From Spirochaetota bacterium (lineage in GTDB: Bacteria > Spirochaetota > Spirochaetia > Treponematales > Treponemataceae), in NCBI GenBank assembly GCA_022704725.1, contig JAKJFV010000122.1, forward strand, positions 1-5,648: DNA of 5,648 nucleotides, read 5' to 3'. Below the pieces are notes generated by a model. The model did no database searches and had not been told where the DNA came from. It was given only the letters and a program-made list of their open reading frames with translations. Of the stretch, positions 1-5,540 are shown piece by piece (position 1 is the stretch's first letter; each line of letters begins with the position of its first letter). The position numbers were made by a program, and so were the translations under genes.

Positions 1-526
1 CACCCTGACAAGAAGGGCAGGTTTTGCGTTTTGCACCTTCAGAGCCGCCGGAACCGCCGCAGGAATCGCACTGTTCACTGTGTTGAAAGGATATTTCTGA
101 TTTAGTACCATAAACAGCATCTTGAAACGAAATTTCTAAATCATACCGAAGACTGGCACCCTGGTTTGAGCGCTGACCTCCGGAAGATCTCCTGGATCCG
201 CCGCCGAAGAAGTTTTCAAATACGCCCGAAAAGTCGCCGAAAATATCTTCAAAATCACGGAAAACGCTTGAATAATCACCGCTTCCGCCGCCGCCCATTC
301 CTTCAAGACCGGCAAATCCGTATTGATCATACATCTGCCGCTTTTGTTCATCGGACAGAACTTCATATGCTTCTGTAGCTTCTTTAAATTTATCTTCTGC
401 TTCTTTGTTACCGGGATTTTTATCAGGATGATATTGAACGGCAAGTTTTCTGTAGCCTTTTTTAATTTCATCCTTGGAGGCGCCTTTCTGCACGCCTAGC
501 ACTTCATAGTAATCTCGTTTTGCCAT
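1..526 (-). CDS. dnaJ: Chaperone protein DnaJ (Hsp40), N-terminal 175 residues, cut by the left edge
   Basis: The frame reads without a break from the ATG at 526 to the edge. Residues 1-65 or so form the J domain, beginning MAKRDYYEVLGV, with KKGYRKLAVQYHPDK carrying the HPD motif at 33-35 that stimulates the DnaK ATPase. A Gly/Phe-rich region follows (about 66-110, with FFGGG). The cysteine-rich zinc-binding domain then begins, with CDSC at 153-156 and CPSC at 170-173; the later zinc motifs and the C-terminal substrate-binding domains lie outside the window. The cytoplasmic protein delivers unfolded clients to DnaK. The start is supported by GGAAGG about 7 nt upstream and by alignment with the usual DnaJ N-terminus. 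It lies 163 bp downstream of dnaK, on the same strand, but is separated from it by two hairpins. The zinc motifs make it a type I DnaJ, not a short J-domain protein. Confidence 0.96.
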   Translation of the reverse strand, partial: MAKRDYYEVLGVQKGASKDEIKKGYRKLAVQYHPDKNPGNKEAEDKFKEATEAYEVLSDEQKRQMYDQYGFAGLEGMGGGGSGDYSSVFRDFEDIFGDFSGVFENFFGGGSRRSSGGQRSNQGASLRYDLEISFQDAVYGTKSEISFQHSEQCDSCGGSGGSEGAKRKTCPSCQG

Positions 527-597
527 GTAACAACCTTCCGGTAAGAAAAATTTTCAATTAATGCTTTAACAATTATCAATTTTTATTAAAGCTCTGT

Positions 598-627
598 ACT
601 ATATCATAAAAAAGACCTTCGTCTCAA
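598..627 (-). promoter_or_regulatory. Candidate dnaJ promoter overlapping the terminator behind dnaK
   Basis: On the minus strand TTGAGA (627-622) and TATAGT (603-598) are separated by 18 nt, each matching the sigma70 consensus at 5 of 6 positions. The predicted start is near 591, giving a leader of about 65 nt before dnaJ. The -35 element sits inside the terminator stem-loop. AT-rich DNA gives chance matches easily, so this is a candidate only. Confidence 0.33.
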
Positions 628-638
628 TGAGCGAAGGT
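608..638 (-). terminator. Rho-independent terminator after dnaK
   Basis: Read on the minus strand, the arms ACCTTCG (638-632) and CGAAGGT (621-615) pair perfectly. An inner CTC/GAG pairing closes an ATT loop, with one bulged base at 622. The stem is followed by C and then six T (613-608). This is the classic intrinsic terminator form. It points in the direction of dnaK transcription and lies between dnaK and dnaJ, so it should stop or attenuate read-through into dnaJ. Confidence 0.82.
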
Positions 639-641
639 AAG

Positions 642-677
642 AATATAACATAGAAGTAAAAACTTCTATGTTATATT
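642..677 (-). repeat. Perfect 16-bp inverted repeat with a 4-base loop, just after dnaK
   Basis: The arms AATATAACATAGAAGT (642-657) and ACTTCTATGTTATATT (662-677) are exact reverse complements around the loop 658-661 (AAAA on the plus strand, UUUU in the dnaK transcript). It begins 12 nt past the dnaK stop codon. No U-tract follows directly, so by itself it is not a standard terminator. It more likely forms a stable hairpin at the 3' end of the grpE-dnaK message, upstream of the true terminator at 608-638. Confidence 0.85.
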
Positions 678-689
678 TAATGAGGCAGC

Positions 690-2624
690 TTATTTGTCGT
701 CATCGACTACTTCGTAGTCAACATCGTCTGCTGTACCTTTTTCCGGACCAGGTCCGGCCGATGCTTTACCCTGAGGACCTGCGCCTTCAGAACCGGCAGC
801 ACCTTGAGGTCCTGCAGCCTGCTGCTGCTTGTAAACCTCTTCGGCAATTTTATAGGAAGCCTGTTTCAGTTCTTCTGTTTTTGCCTTAATAAGATCAATG
901 TCATCACCGGTTAAGGCCTGCTTTAAGGCGGCTGAGGCTTCCTCGATTTTCTGCTTATCTGCAGGAGCTACCTTTTCGCCTAATTCCTTCATACTCTTTT
1001 CTGTAGCATAAAGAAGAGAATCACCCTCATTGCGGATCTCTACTCTTTCACGTTCTTTTTTATCGGCTGCAGCATTGGCTTCTGCTTCTTTAACCATGCG
1101 GTCAATTTCCGATTCACTCAAGCCGCTTGAAGACTCAATTCGGATGTGCTGTTCTTTACCGGTTCCAAGATCTTTTGCAGAAACGTGAACAATACCGTTT
1201 GCATCGATGTCGAAGGTAACTTCAATCTGCGGAACACCGCGGGGTGCTGCAGGAATACCGACAAGATCAAACCTTCCAAGGGTTCTGTTCTGCGAAGCCA
1301 TCTCGCGTTCACCCTGAAGAACATGTATAGATACTGCAGTCTGGCCGTCGGCAGCTGTTGAAAATATCTGGCTCTTCTTCGTAGGAATAGTAGTATTGCG
1401 GGGAATGAGCTTTGTAAAAACAGCTCCCATTGTCTCAATTCCAAGTGAAAGAGGTGTAACATCAAGAAGAAGAACGTCTTTAACATCGCCGCCGAGAATA
1501 CCGCCCTGAATAGCAGCCCCTACAGCTACAGCCTCATCAGGGTTAACACCCTTTGATCCTTCTTTTCCGAATAATTCTTTAACTACCTGTAAAACCTTAG
1601 GCATGCGGGTGGAACCGCCGACAAGTACAACCTCATCAATCTGATCTATGGTAACACCTGCGTCTTTAAGTGCTTTGCGGCAGGGTTCCTTTGTTCTTTC
1701 AAAAAGATCATCGCACATCTGTTCAAATTTTGCACGGCTTAACGATTTTTGAAGGTGCTTAGGTCCGCTTGCGTCTGCAGTAATAAAGGGAAGATTAATT
1801 TCTGCATTTGTAACATTTGAAAGCTCAATCTTAGCTTTTTCTGCTGCTTCTCTTAAACGCTGCAAAGCCATTCTGTCCTGTGAAAGATCGATTCCGGTAT
1901 CAGATTTAAACTCGCTGACAAGCCAGTTAATTATCTTGCGGTCAAAATCGTCACCGCCTAAGTGAGTGTCGCCATTGGTGGACTTTACTTCAAAAACACC
2001 GTCGCCGAGTTCAAGAATTGATATATCAAAAGTTCCGCCTCCAAGATCGTATACGGCGATCATTTTTTCATTTTTCTGATCTTTATTAAAACCGTATGCT
2101 AAAGATGCGGCAGTCGGCTCATTAATAATTCTCTTTACATCAAGACCTGCAATGCGTCCGGCATCTTTTGTAGCCTGGCGTTGTGCATCATTAAAATATG
2201 CAGGAACGGTAATAACAGCCTCTGTTACTTCTTCACCAAGATAATCTTCCGCAGTTTTCTTCATTTTTTGAAGAATAAATGCTGATATTTCCTGTGAGGA
2301 ATACTGCTTTCCGTCTATATTGATGCGGATATCGTCATTTCCATAAGGCTCTACCTTATAGGGAACCATCTTTGCTTCACCGGTTAATTCGTTAAACCTG
2401 TGTCCAATAAAACGTTTAATTGAATAAACAGTGTTTTCAGGGTTGGTAATCATTTGGTTTTTTGCAGGCTGACCAACAATACGTTCACCTTTAGAAGTAA
2501 AACCAACAATTGAAGGAGTAGTTCTTCCGCCTTCTGCATTCTGAATAACAACAGGTTCTCCGCCTTCCATAACAGAAACACAAGAGTTTGTTGTACCTAA
2601 GTCAATTCCAATAATTTTTCCCAT
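690..2624 (-). CDS. dnaK: Molecular chaperone DnaK (Hsp70), 644 residues
   Basis: This is a complete cytoplasmic Hsp70 that binds exposed hydrophobic segments in cycles of ATP hydrolysis driven by DnaJ and GrpE. The nucleotide-binding domain shows GIDLGTTNSCV (6-16), the catalytic Lys at 70 (YSIKRFIGHRF), IINEPTAASLAYG (166-178), DLGGGTFD (193-200, Thr198) and GGSTRMP (336-342). The interdomain linker DVLLLDVTP is at 383-391. The beta substrate-binding domain runs to about 507 and the helical lid to about 600. A Gly/Pro/Ala-rich tail at 603-630, with two AGPQG copies, precedes the acidic end DVDYEVVDDDK. The start is the ATG at 2624 (MGKIIGID), preceded by AGGAG with a 7-nt gap. An in-frame ATG at 2651 would add nine residues (MPFQDRRNS) that are foreign to the family and lie in a hairpin. 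Length is normal for the family. It follows grpE after a 48-bp gap and is probably co-transcribed with it. Confidence 0.98.
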   Translation of the reverse strand: MGKIIGIDLGTTNSCVSVMEGGEPVVIQNAEGGRTTPSIVGFTSKGERIVGQPAKNQMITNPENTVYSIKRFIGHRFNELTGEAKMVPYKVEPYGNDDIRINIDGKQYSSQEISAFILQKMKKTAEDYLGEEVTEAVITVPAYFNDAQRQATKDAGRIAGLDVKRIINEPTAASLAYGFNKDQKNEKMIAVYDLGGGTFDISILELGDGVFEVKSTNGDTHLGGDDFDRKIINWLVSEFKSDTGIDLSQDRMALQRLREAAEKAKIELSNVTNAEINLPFITADASGPKHLQKSLSRAKFEQMCDDLFERTKEPCRKALKDAGVTIDQIDEVVLVGGSTRMPKVLQVVKELFGKEGSKGVNPDEAVAVGAAIQGGILGGDVKDVLLLDVTPLSLGIETMGAVFTKLIPRNTTIPTKKSQIFSTAADGQTAVSIHVLQGEREMASQNRTLGRFDLVGIPAAPRGVPQIEVTFDIDANGIVHVSAKDLGTGKEQHIRIESSSGLSESEIDRMVKEAEANAAADKKERERVEIRNEGDSLLYATEKSMKELGEKVAPADKQKIEEASAALKQALTGDDIDLIKAKTEELKQASYKIAEEVYKQQQAAGPQGAAGSEGAGPQGKASAGPGPEKGTADDVDYEVVDDDK

Positions 2625-2642
2625 ACTATTTCTCCTATCCTG

Positions 2643-2662
2643 AAACGGCACCTATGCCGTTT
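2643..2662 (-). repeat. Perfect 8-bp stem-loop between grpE and dnaK
   Basis: AAACGGCA (2643-2650) and TGCCGTTT (2655-2662) are exact reverse complements around a 4-base loop (UAGG in the transcript). There is no U-tract after it, so it is not an intrinsic terminator. It lies 10 nt after the grpE stop codon and ends about 7 nt before the dnaK ribosome binding site (AGGAG). It could shape mRNA processing or dnaK translation; the function is inferred. Confidence 0.75.
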
Positions 2663-2672
2663 ATATTATTTT

Positions 2673-3317
2673 TTAGTCGGCGGAAACTGATCCGTCCGGC
2701 ATATGCACCATAACTTTTGCAGGTCTTACAACCCGGTCCTTAAGCATATAACCTTTCAAGTATACTTCTGCACAAACAGGCTCCGCAACGGCTGCTTGAT
2801 TCGTAGCAATGGCTTCATGCTTATCATGATCAAAAGCGTCGCCCTTTTCGCAGTAGGCTACAAGGTTGTATTTTGACTCGAGCATAGCTCTCATCTGCTT
2901 GTTAATCATTGTAATACCCTGTACAACAGGGTTTATTTCTTCCGTACCATCAGACTGAGTTACGCTTCCCAATGCACGGTCAAAATCATCCAGTGTTGAA
3001 ATCAGATCTTTGAGAAGGTTTGTATTGGCATAATCAATCGCATCCTGCTTCTCTTTAATCATGCGTTTTCGATAATTATCAAAATCTGCAAGTTTTCTTA
3101 GATACTGATCTTTGAGCTCAGTGTTTTCTTTCTGCAGTTCGATGATAATATCCTGAGGTGTTTTTTCTTCGCTTTGACCAGCTTCTTCATCAGTTTTCAT
3201 GTTCTCAGAAGCTTCAGACGATTGATTTTTTTCAACCTCTTGTACTTCTTCTTCTGTGCAGCAAGCTTCCTTTTCTGCACCCTGCTGCTCTTTAGCTTTC
3301 TTGTCTGTACCTTTCAT
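2673..3317 (-). CDS. grpE: Nucleotide exchange factor GrpE, 214 residues
   Basis: GrpE is the dimeric cytoplasmic partner that opens the DnaK nucleotide-binding domain to release ADP. Residues 1-55 are a charged, Glu- and Lys-rich, probably disordered tail containing a CC pair at 19-20. Residues 56-115 form the long helix, with YLRKLADFDNYRKR at 72-85. The C-terminal beta domain has AFDHDKHEAIA (161-171) and LKGYMLKDRVVRPAKVMV (187-204), the family signature. I chose the ATG at 3317 because AGGA lies 7 nt upstream. The ATG two codons earlier (3323) would have the same AGGA only 1-2 nt away, too close for initiation. Length is typical for the family. The gene is first in the chaperone block, with its own probable promoter (3355-3383), and precedes dnaK by 48 bp. 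Confidence 0.96.
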   Translation of the reverse strand: MKGTDKKAKEQQGAEKEACCTEEEVQEVEKNQSSEASENMKTDEEAGQSEEKTPQDIIIELQKENTELKDQYLRKLADFDNYRKRMIKEKQDAIDYANTNLLKDLISTLDDFDRALGSVTQSDGTEEINPVVQGITMINKQMRAMLESKYNLVAYCEKGDAFDHDKHEAIATNQAAVAEPVCAEVYLKGYMLKDRVVRPAKVMVHMPDGSVSAD

Positions 3318-3354
3318 GCACATTTCCTGTATTTTTTATTGTTATTACAAGTAT

Positions 3355-3383
3355 AAAATACTAAGGGAAAAATTGATGGTCAA
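3355..3383 (-). promoter_or_regulatory. Probable grpE-dnaK promoter
   Basis: On the minus strand TTGACC (3383-3378, 5 of 6) and TATTTT (3360-3355, 4 of 6) are separated by exactly 17 nt. A TATACT at 3355-3350 is a better -10 match but is 22 nt from this -35. The transcript would start near 3348, about 30 nt before the ATG. The element CTTGAC followed 11 nt later by CCC faintly resembles a heat-shock (sigma32-like) promoter, but the spacing is short. No CIRCE repeat is seen nearby. Confidence 0.5.
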
Positions 3384-3384
3384 G

Positions 3385-3410
3385 AAAAAAAGACTTTTTT
3401 CTGTCTATTT
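3385..3410 (-). terminator. Weak possible terminator after the radical-SAM-like gene
   Basis: On the minus strand AGAC and GTCT pair across an A-rich loop, extended by a few A-T pairs, and are followed by a run of T ending at 3385. The stem is short and AT-rich, so termination would be inefficient at best. It directly abuts the grpE -35 element, so some read-through from asnA into grpE is plausible. Confidence 0.3.
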
Positions 3411-3420
3411 AAGATTTTTT

Positions 3421-4368
3421 TCAGGTTTCTGCTGTATAATCGGGTCCTTCATCGGTTATAAAGACCGCAACACGGCAGGGCTCCATACAAACCTCTTCAC
3501 AAAAGCGCACCAAATCCATAGCAGAAGGAGAAAGTATATCGTCAGGATGATAGGACAGATCTAAACTACAGGATTCGCCTTCACTTACCGCTCTTGAAAA
3601 TGCACCGTGAAGACGCAGCAGATCATAGGCCGGGGTAAACAAATGTTGAAGTTTTTTTTCCTCATATTTAAGTTTTAAAAACACTGTCTGCATAATTTCA
3701 ATTTCTTTGTGCTCAGCTTTTTCAGGATTAAAACCGGATTCCGCAGAACAATTATTACAGTCCTGCCATTCTGCAAAATCCAGGAAAAAAAAGGAGGGTT
3801 TAATACGCAGAGGAAAAAGCACAGCCGAAAACCACGGTACTGCGCGTCCCGAAGAATAAAAGACATCGCAGGCGAAAACCGTCCTTTTAATAGAGGCAAT
3901 ATCAGTTTTTGAAAGGAGCGCAGTTTGTGTAAGTGCTGAATCGTCAATAAAAAGGTGATTAGGAAACAAAGATATTGAAAAATCAAGAAGATCGCGAAAA
4001 GCCTTGAATGAGGTGCAGTTTATTTCACTGTTAAGAACAATATCAAAACCAAAAACAAGACCTGCATCGTTTAATAGTATTATTTTCTTTGAAAAAGATT
4101 TTTTGTCGGACATAGAAAGAGGAAGAAGTACAGAAGAGTAGATTGAGCTTAATGCAGAAACAACAGCTTTATCAAGAAATGAGTAATCAAGGTAAAAATC
4201 AAATAAAACAGAGTTTTCTTTTTTTTGGACCATCTTAATGAAGCGGAGAAAACGGTCTTTATTAGCAGTGATTGACGGATCCCTTACAGAAATTGTAGTT
4301 ATGCCCTTTTCACTGAATGTTCCGAGTCCTGTTTCAAGTTCAGAAGAAGAAAAATGGTATTCCGTCAC
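3421..4368 (-). CDS. Uncharacterised 315-residue protein resembling the C-terminal half of B12-binding-type radical SAM proteins
   Basis: The function is unknown. Several stretches resemble the later part of radical SAM proteins that carry an N-terminal B12-binding domain, as I remember them from treponemes. These are ITTISVRDPSITANKDRF (23-40, a barrel strand followed by D-P and N-K-x-R), FSKKIILLNDAGLVFGFDI (92-110), LLDFSISLFPNHLFI (127-141), and a C-terminal region with LLRLHGAFSRA (250-260) and LDLSYHPDDILSPSAMDL (269-286). The B12-binding domain and the CxxxCxxC motif for the 4Fe-4S cluster are absent, so it should not do standard radical SAM chemistry. Two cysteine pairs, CNNC (204-207) and CMEPC (294-298), remain. 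The start is a GTG sharing GTGA with the asnA stop; a stop codon lies 9 nt upstream in this frame, so no missing N-terminus is encoded there. The frame is intact, suggesting a selected stand-alone protein. The homology is remembered, not computed. Confidence 0.72.
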   Translation of the reverse strand: MTEYHFSSSELETGLGTFSEKGITTISVRDPSITANKDRFLRFIKMVQKKENSVLFDFYLDYSFLDKAVVSALSSIYSSVLLPLSMSDKKSFSKKIILLNDAGLVFGFDIVLNSEINCTSFKAFRDLLDFSISLFPNHLFIDDSALTQTALLSKTDIASIKRTVFACDVFYSSGRAVPWFSAVLFPLRIKPSFFFLDFAEWQDCNNCSAESGFNPEKAEHKEIEIMQTVFLKLKYEEKKLQHLFTPAYDLLRLHGAFSRAVSEGESCSLDLSYHPDDILSPSAMDLVRFCEEVCMEPCRVAVFITDEGPDYTAET

Positions 4369-5389
4369 AGAAGATTAATACCTGCTTTTTTACAGATCTG
4401 GAGCATATCGTGAGGCCAGGTGCTTACCTGAGTCTCACCGATGTGAGCCTTCCGTAAGAAGTACATACATAAACGCGATTGTCCTATGCCGCCGCCGATT
4501 GAAGGAGTTAATTCTCCGTTAAGCAGGCGCTTATGAAAATACAGAGAAGCCCTCTCCTGACAGCCCCTTTCCTCGAGCTGCCGTTTTAAAGATTCCGGAG
4601 AAACACGGATTCCCATCGACGAAATCTCAAAAGCATTGCCGAGAATTGGGTTCCAGACAAGAAGATCGCCGTTAAGCCCTCTGTGAGATGCATCGGTTTC
4701 ACTGATCCAGTCATCGTAGTCCGGAGCGCGGCCGTCATGAATAGAACCGTCTGCAAGTTTTCCGCCGATTCCTATTATGAAAACAGCGCCATATTTTTCT
4801 GCCGCCTTATTTTCTCTTTCCTTAGCTGATAACTTAGGATACTCATTGAGCAGATCTTCTGCATAGAGGAATGTGATGTTATCCGGCAGAGAGGGAAGCA
4901 GAGATGGATACCTGTCATAAAGGAAAAACTCCAGTCTTTTCATACAGCGGTATATTTTTTTAACAATATCTTTAAGATAATCTATGGTACGGTCTTCGTC
5001 TGCTATAACCATTTCCCAATCCCACTGATCAACATAGAGAGAATGAATGTTATCAAGATCCTCATCTGCGCGGATTGCATTCATGTCGGTATAAATACCA
5101 AAACCGGCTGATAAACCGAGATCTGCAATTTTGACACGCTTCCATTTTGCAAGAGAATGAACTATTTCGAGTCTTGTTTCATTCAAATCTTTTACGGGAA
5201 AACTAACAGCCCGCTCTACGCCGTTCAAGTCGTCATTTAAACCTGTTCCCTGCTGAACAAAAAGAGGAGCTGTGACGCGCGTCAGATTAAGCTCTGTTGA
5301 TAATGCAAGCTGGAAAAAATCCTTAACGGTTCAGTCTCTTTAACTGATAAACTAGATGTGTAGTTTTTTGGAACATAGGTTGTAGACAT
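4365..5389 (-). pseudogene. asnA: Aspartate--ammonia ligase (asparagine synthetase A), broken by a frameshift near codon 20
   Basis: AsnA makes asparagine from aspartate, ammonia and ATP in the cytoplasm, with a class II tRNA-synthetase-like fold. Translation from the ATG at 5389 (GAGG 6 nt upstream) gives MSTTYVPKNYTSSLSVKETE, then leaves the family frame at 5330-5327 and stops at 5284-5282. From about 5327 the next frame resumes with VKDFFQLALSTELNLTRV and stays open to the TGA at 4365. Family motifs follow: GTGLNDDLNG, VHSLAKWKR, YTDMNAIRADEDL, YVDQWDWE, DGRAPDYDDW, FEISSMGIRV and GGGIGQSR. Compared with Bacteroidetes AsnA as I recall it, about five residues are missing at the joint with only 2 nt present, a loss of about 13 nt. 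Restoring that would give 345 residues, the length I recall for those enzymes. A TTG at 5228 gives a 287-codon ORF but is mid-domain. This may be a recent mutation or a sequencing error, since the rest shows no decay. Confidence 0.92.
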
Positions 5390-5410
5390 TGGTAACCTCA
5401 AAATTAATAA

Positions 5411-5480
5411 ATATGCAGAATTATCCTATTTTTTGCATATTTTGTCTATACTCAGTCAAAATTCAGGTTTTTCTGCATAC
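5411..5480. promoter_or_regulatory. Three phased TGCATA motifs, candidate operator between asnA and ppnP
   Basis: The motif TTYTGCATA occurs three times: on the minus strand at 5420-5412, and on the plus strand at 5431-5439 and 5471-5479. The first two form a perfect inverted repeat, ATATGCA (5411-5417) with TGCATAT (5434-5440). The TGCA centres fall at 5415.5, 5435.5 and 5475.5, that is 20 and 40 bp apart, or about two and four helical turns. The first copy covers the predicted asnA start site and touches its -10 element, as a repressor site would. The regulator is unknown; an asparagine- or nitrogen-responsive factor is only a guess. Confidence 0.5.
5420..5448 (-). promoter_or_regulatory. 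Probable asnA promoter
   Basis: On the minus strand TAGACA (5448-5443) and GATAAT (5425-5420) each match the sigma70 consensus at 5 of 6 positions and are separated by 17 nt. The predicted start is near 5413, leaving about 24 nt of leader that contains the GAGG ribosome binding site before the ATG at 5389. It would drive asnA and the overlapping downstream gene. Confidence 0.62.
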
Positions 5481-5483
5481 ATA

Positions 5484-5504
5484 CTGTAATTTGTATCTGT
5501 AATT
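5484..5504 (+). repeat. Direct repeat CTGTAATT x2 upstream of ppnP
   Basis: CTGTAATT occurs at 5484-5491 and again at 5497-5504, a 13-bp period. The second copy runs into the ppnP -35 element (5503-5508). TACTGT (5482-5487) and ACAGTA (5506-5511) also form an inverted pair around the -35. It may be a protein-binding site, but short repeats in AT-rich DNA are often chance. Confidence 0.35.
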
Positions 5505-5531
5505 GACAGTAAACCACGCAATTTATATACT
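5503..5531 (+). promoter_or_regulatory. Strong sigma70-type promoter of ppnP
   Basis: A perfect TTGACA (5503-5508) is followed after 17 nt by TATACT (5526-5531, 5 of 6). Transcription should start near 5538, only about 3 nt before the ATG at 5541. The promoter therefore predicts a leaderless or almost leaderless message. Confidence 0.75.
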
Positions 5532-5540
5532 CGACGAATT

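Noticed and set aside
166..378. A plus-strand 70-codon frame opposite dnaJ
   Set aside because: It is antisense to the J-domain and Gly/Phe coding region, Arg- and His-rich as expected from the reverse of that sequence, and has no supporting signal.
642..677. The 16-bp inverted repeat as an insertion-sequence end or transposon remnant
   Set aside because: No transposase fragment, target duplication or second copy is seen in the window. Its position just past a stop codon and before a terminator fits a transcript 3'-end hairpin.
668..889. A plus-strand 73-codon frame opposite the dnaK 3' end
   Set aside because: It begins inside the 16-bp inverted repeat and runs antisense to dnaK; its composition reflects the reverse of the Gly/Pro/Gln-rich tail.
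1118..1486. A 122-codon minus-strand frame inside dnaK
   Set aside because: It lies wholly within the confirmed dnaK reading frame, in a different phase, with Leu/Phe-rich composition typical of a shadow frame and no plausible ribosome site or family motif.
3256..3564. A plus-strand 102-codon frame across the grpE promoter region
   Set aside because: It spans two real minus-strand genes and their promoter, is rich in Phe, Ser and Cys from AT-rich antisense DNA, and has no family resemblance. The same holds for 3174-3356 and 3709-3912.
3675..3986. A minus-strand 103-codon frame within the radical-SAM-like gene
   Set aside because: It overlaps the longer frame that carries recognisable conserved stretches, and shows only hydrophobic low-complexity sequence, so it is a shadow.
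5325..5335. Programmed ribosomal frameshifting as the explanation for the asnA break
   Set aside because: No slippery heptamer, stimulatory pseudoknot or internal Shine-Dalgarno sequence is evident at the joint, and residues appear to be missing relative to the family, which fits a deletion or sequence error better.
5484..5509. A LexA-type box near ppnP (CTGT...ACAG)
   Set aside because: The nearest halves, 5497-5500 and 5506-5509, are separated by 5 bases instead of the 8 of the CTGT-N8-ACAG pattern, and ppnP is not an expected SOS gene.
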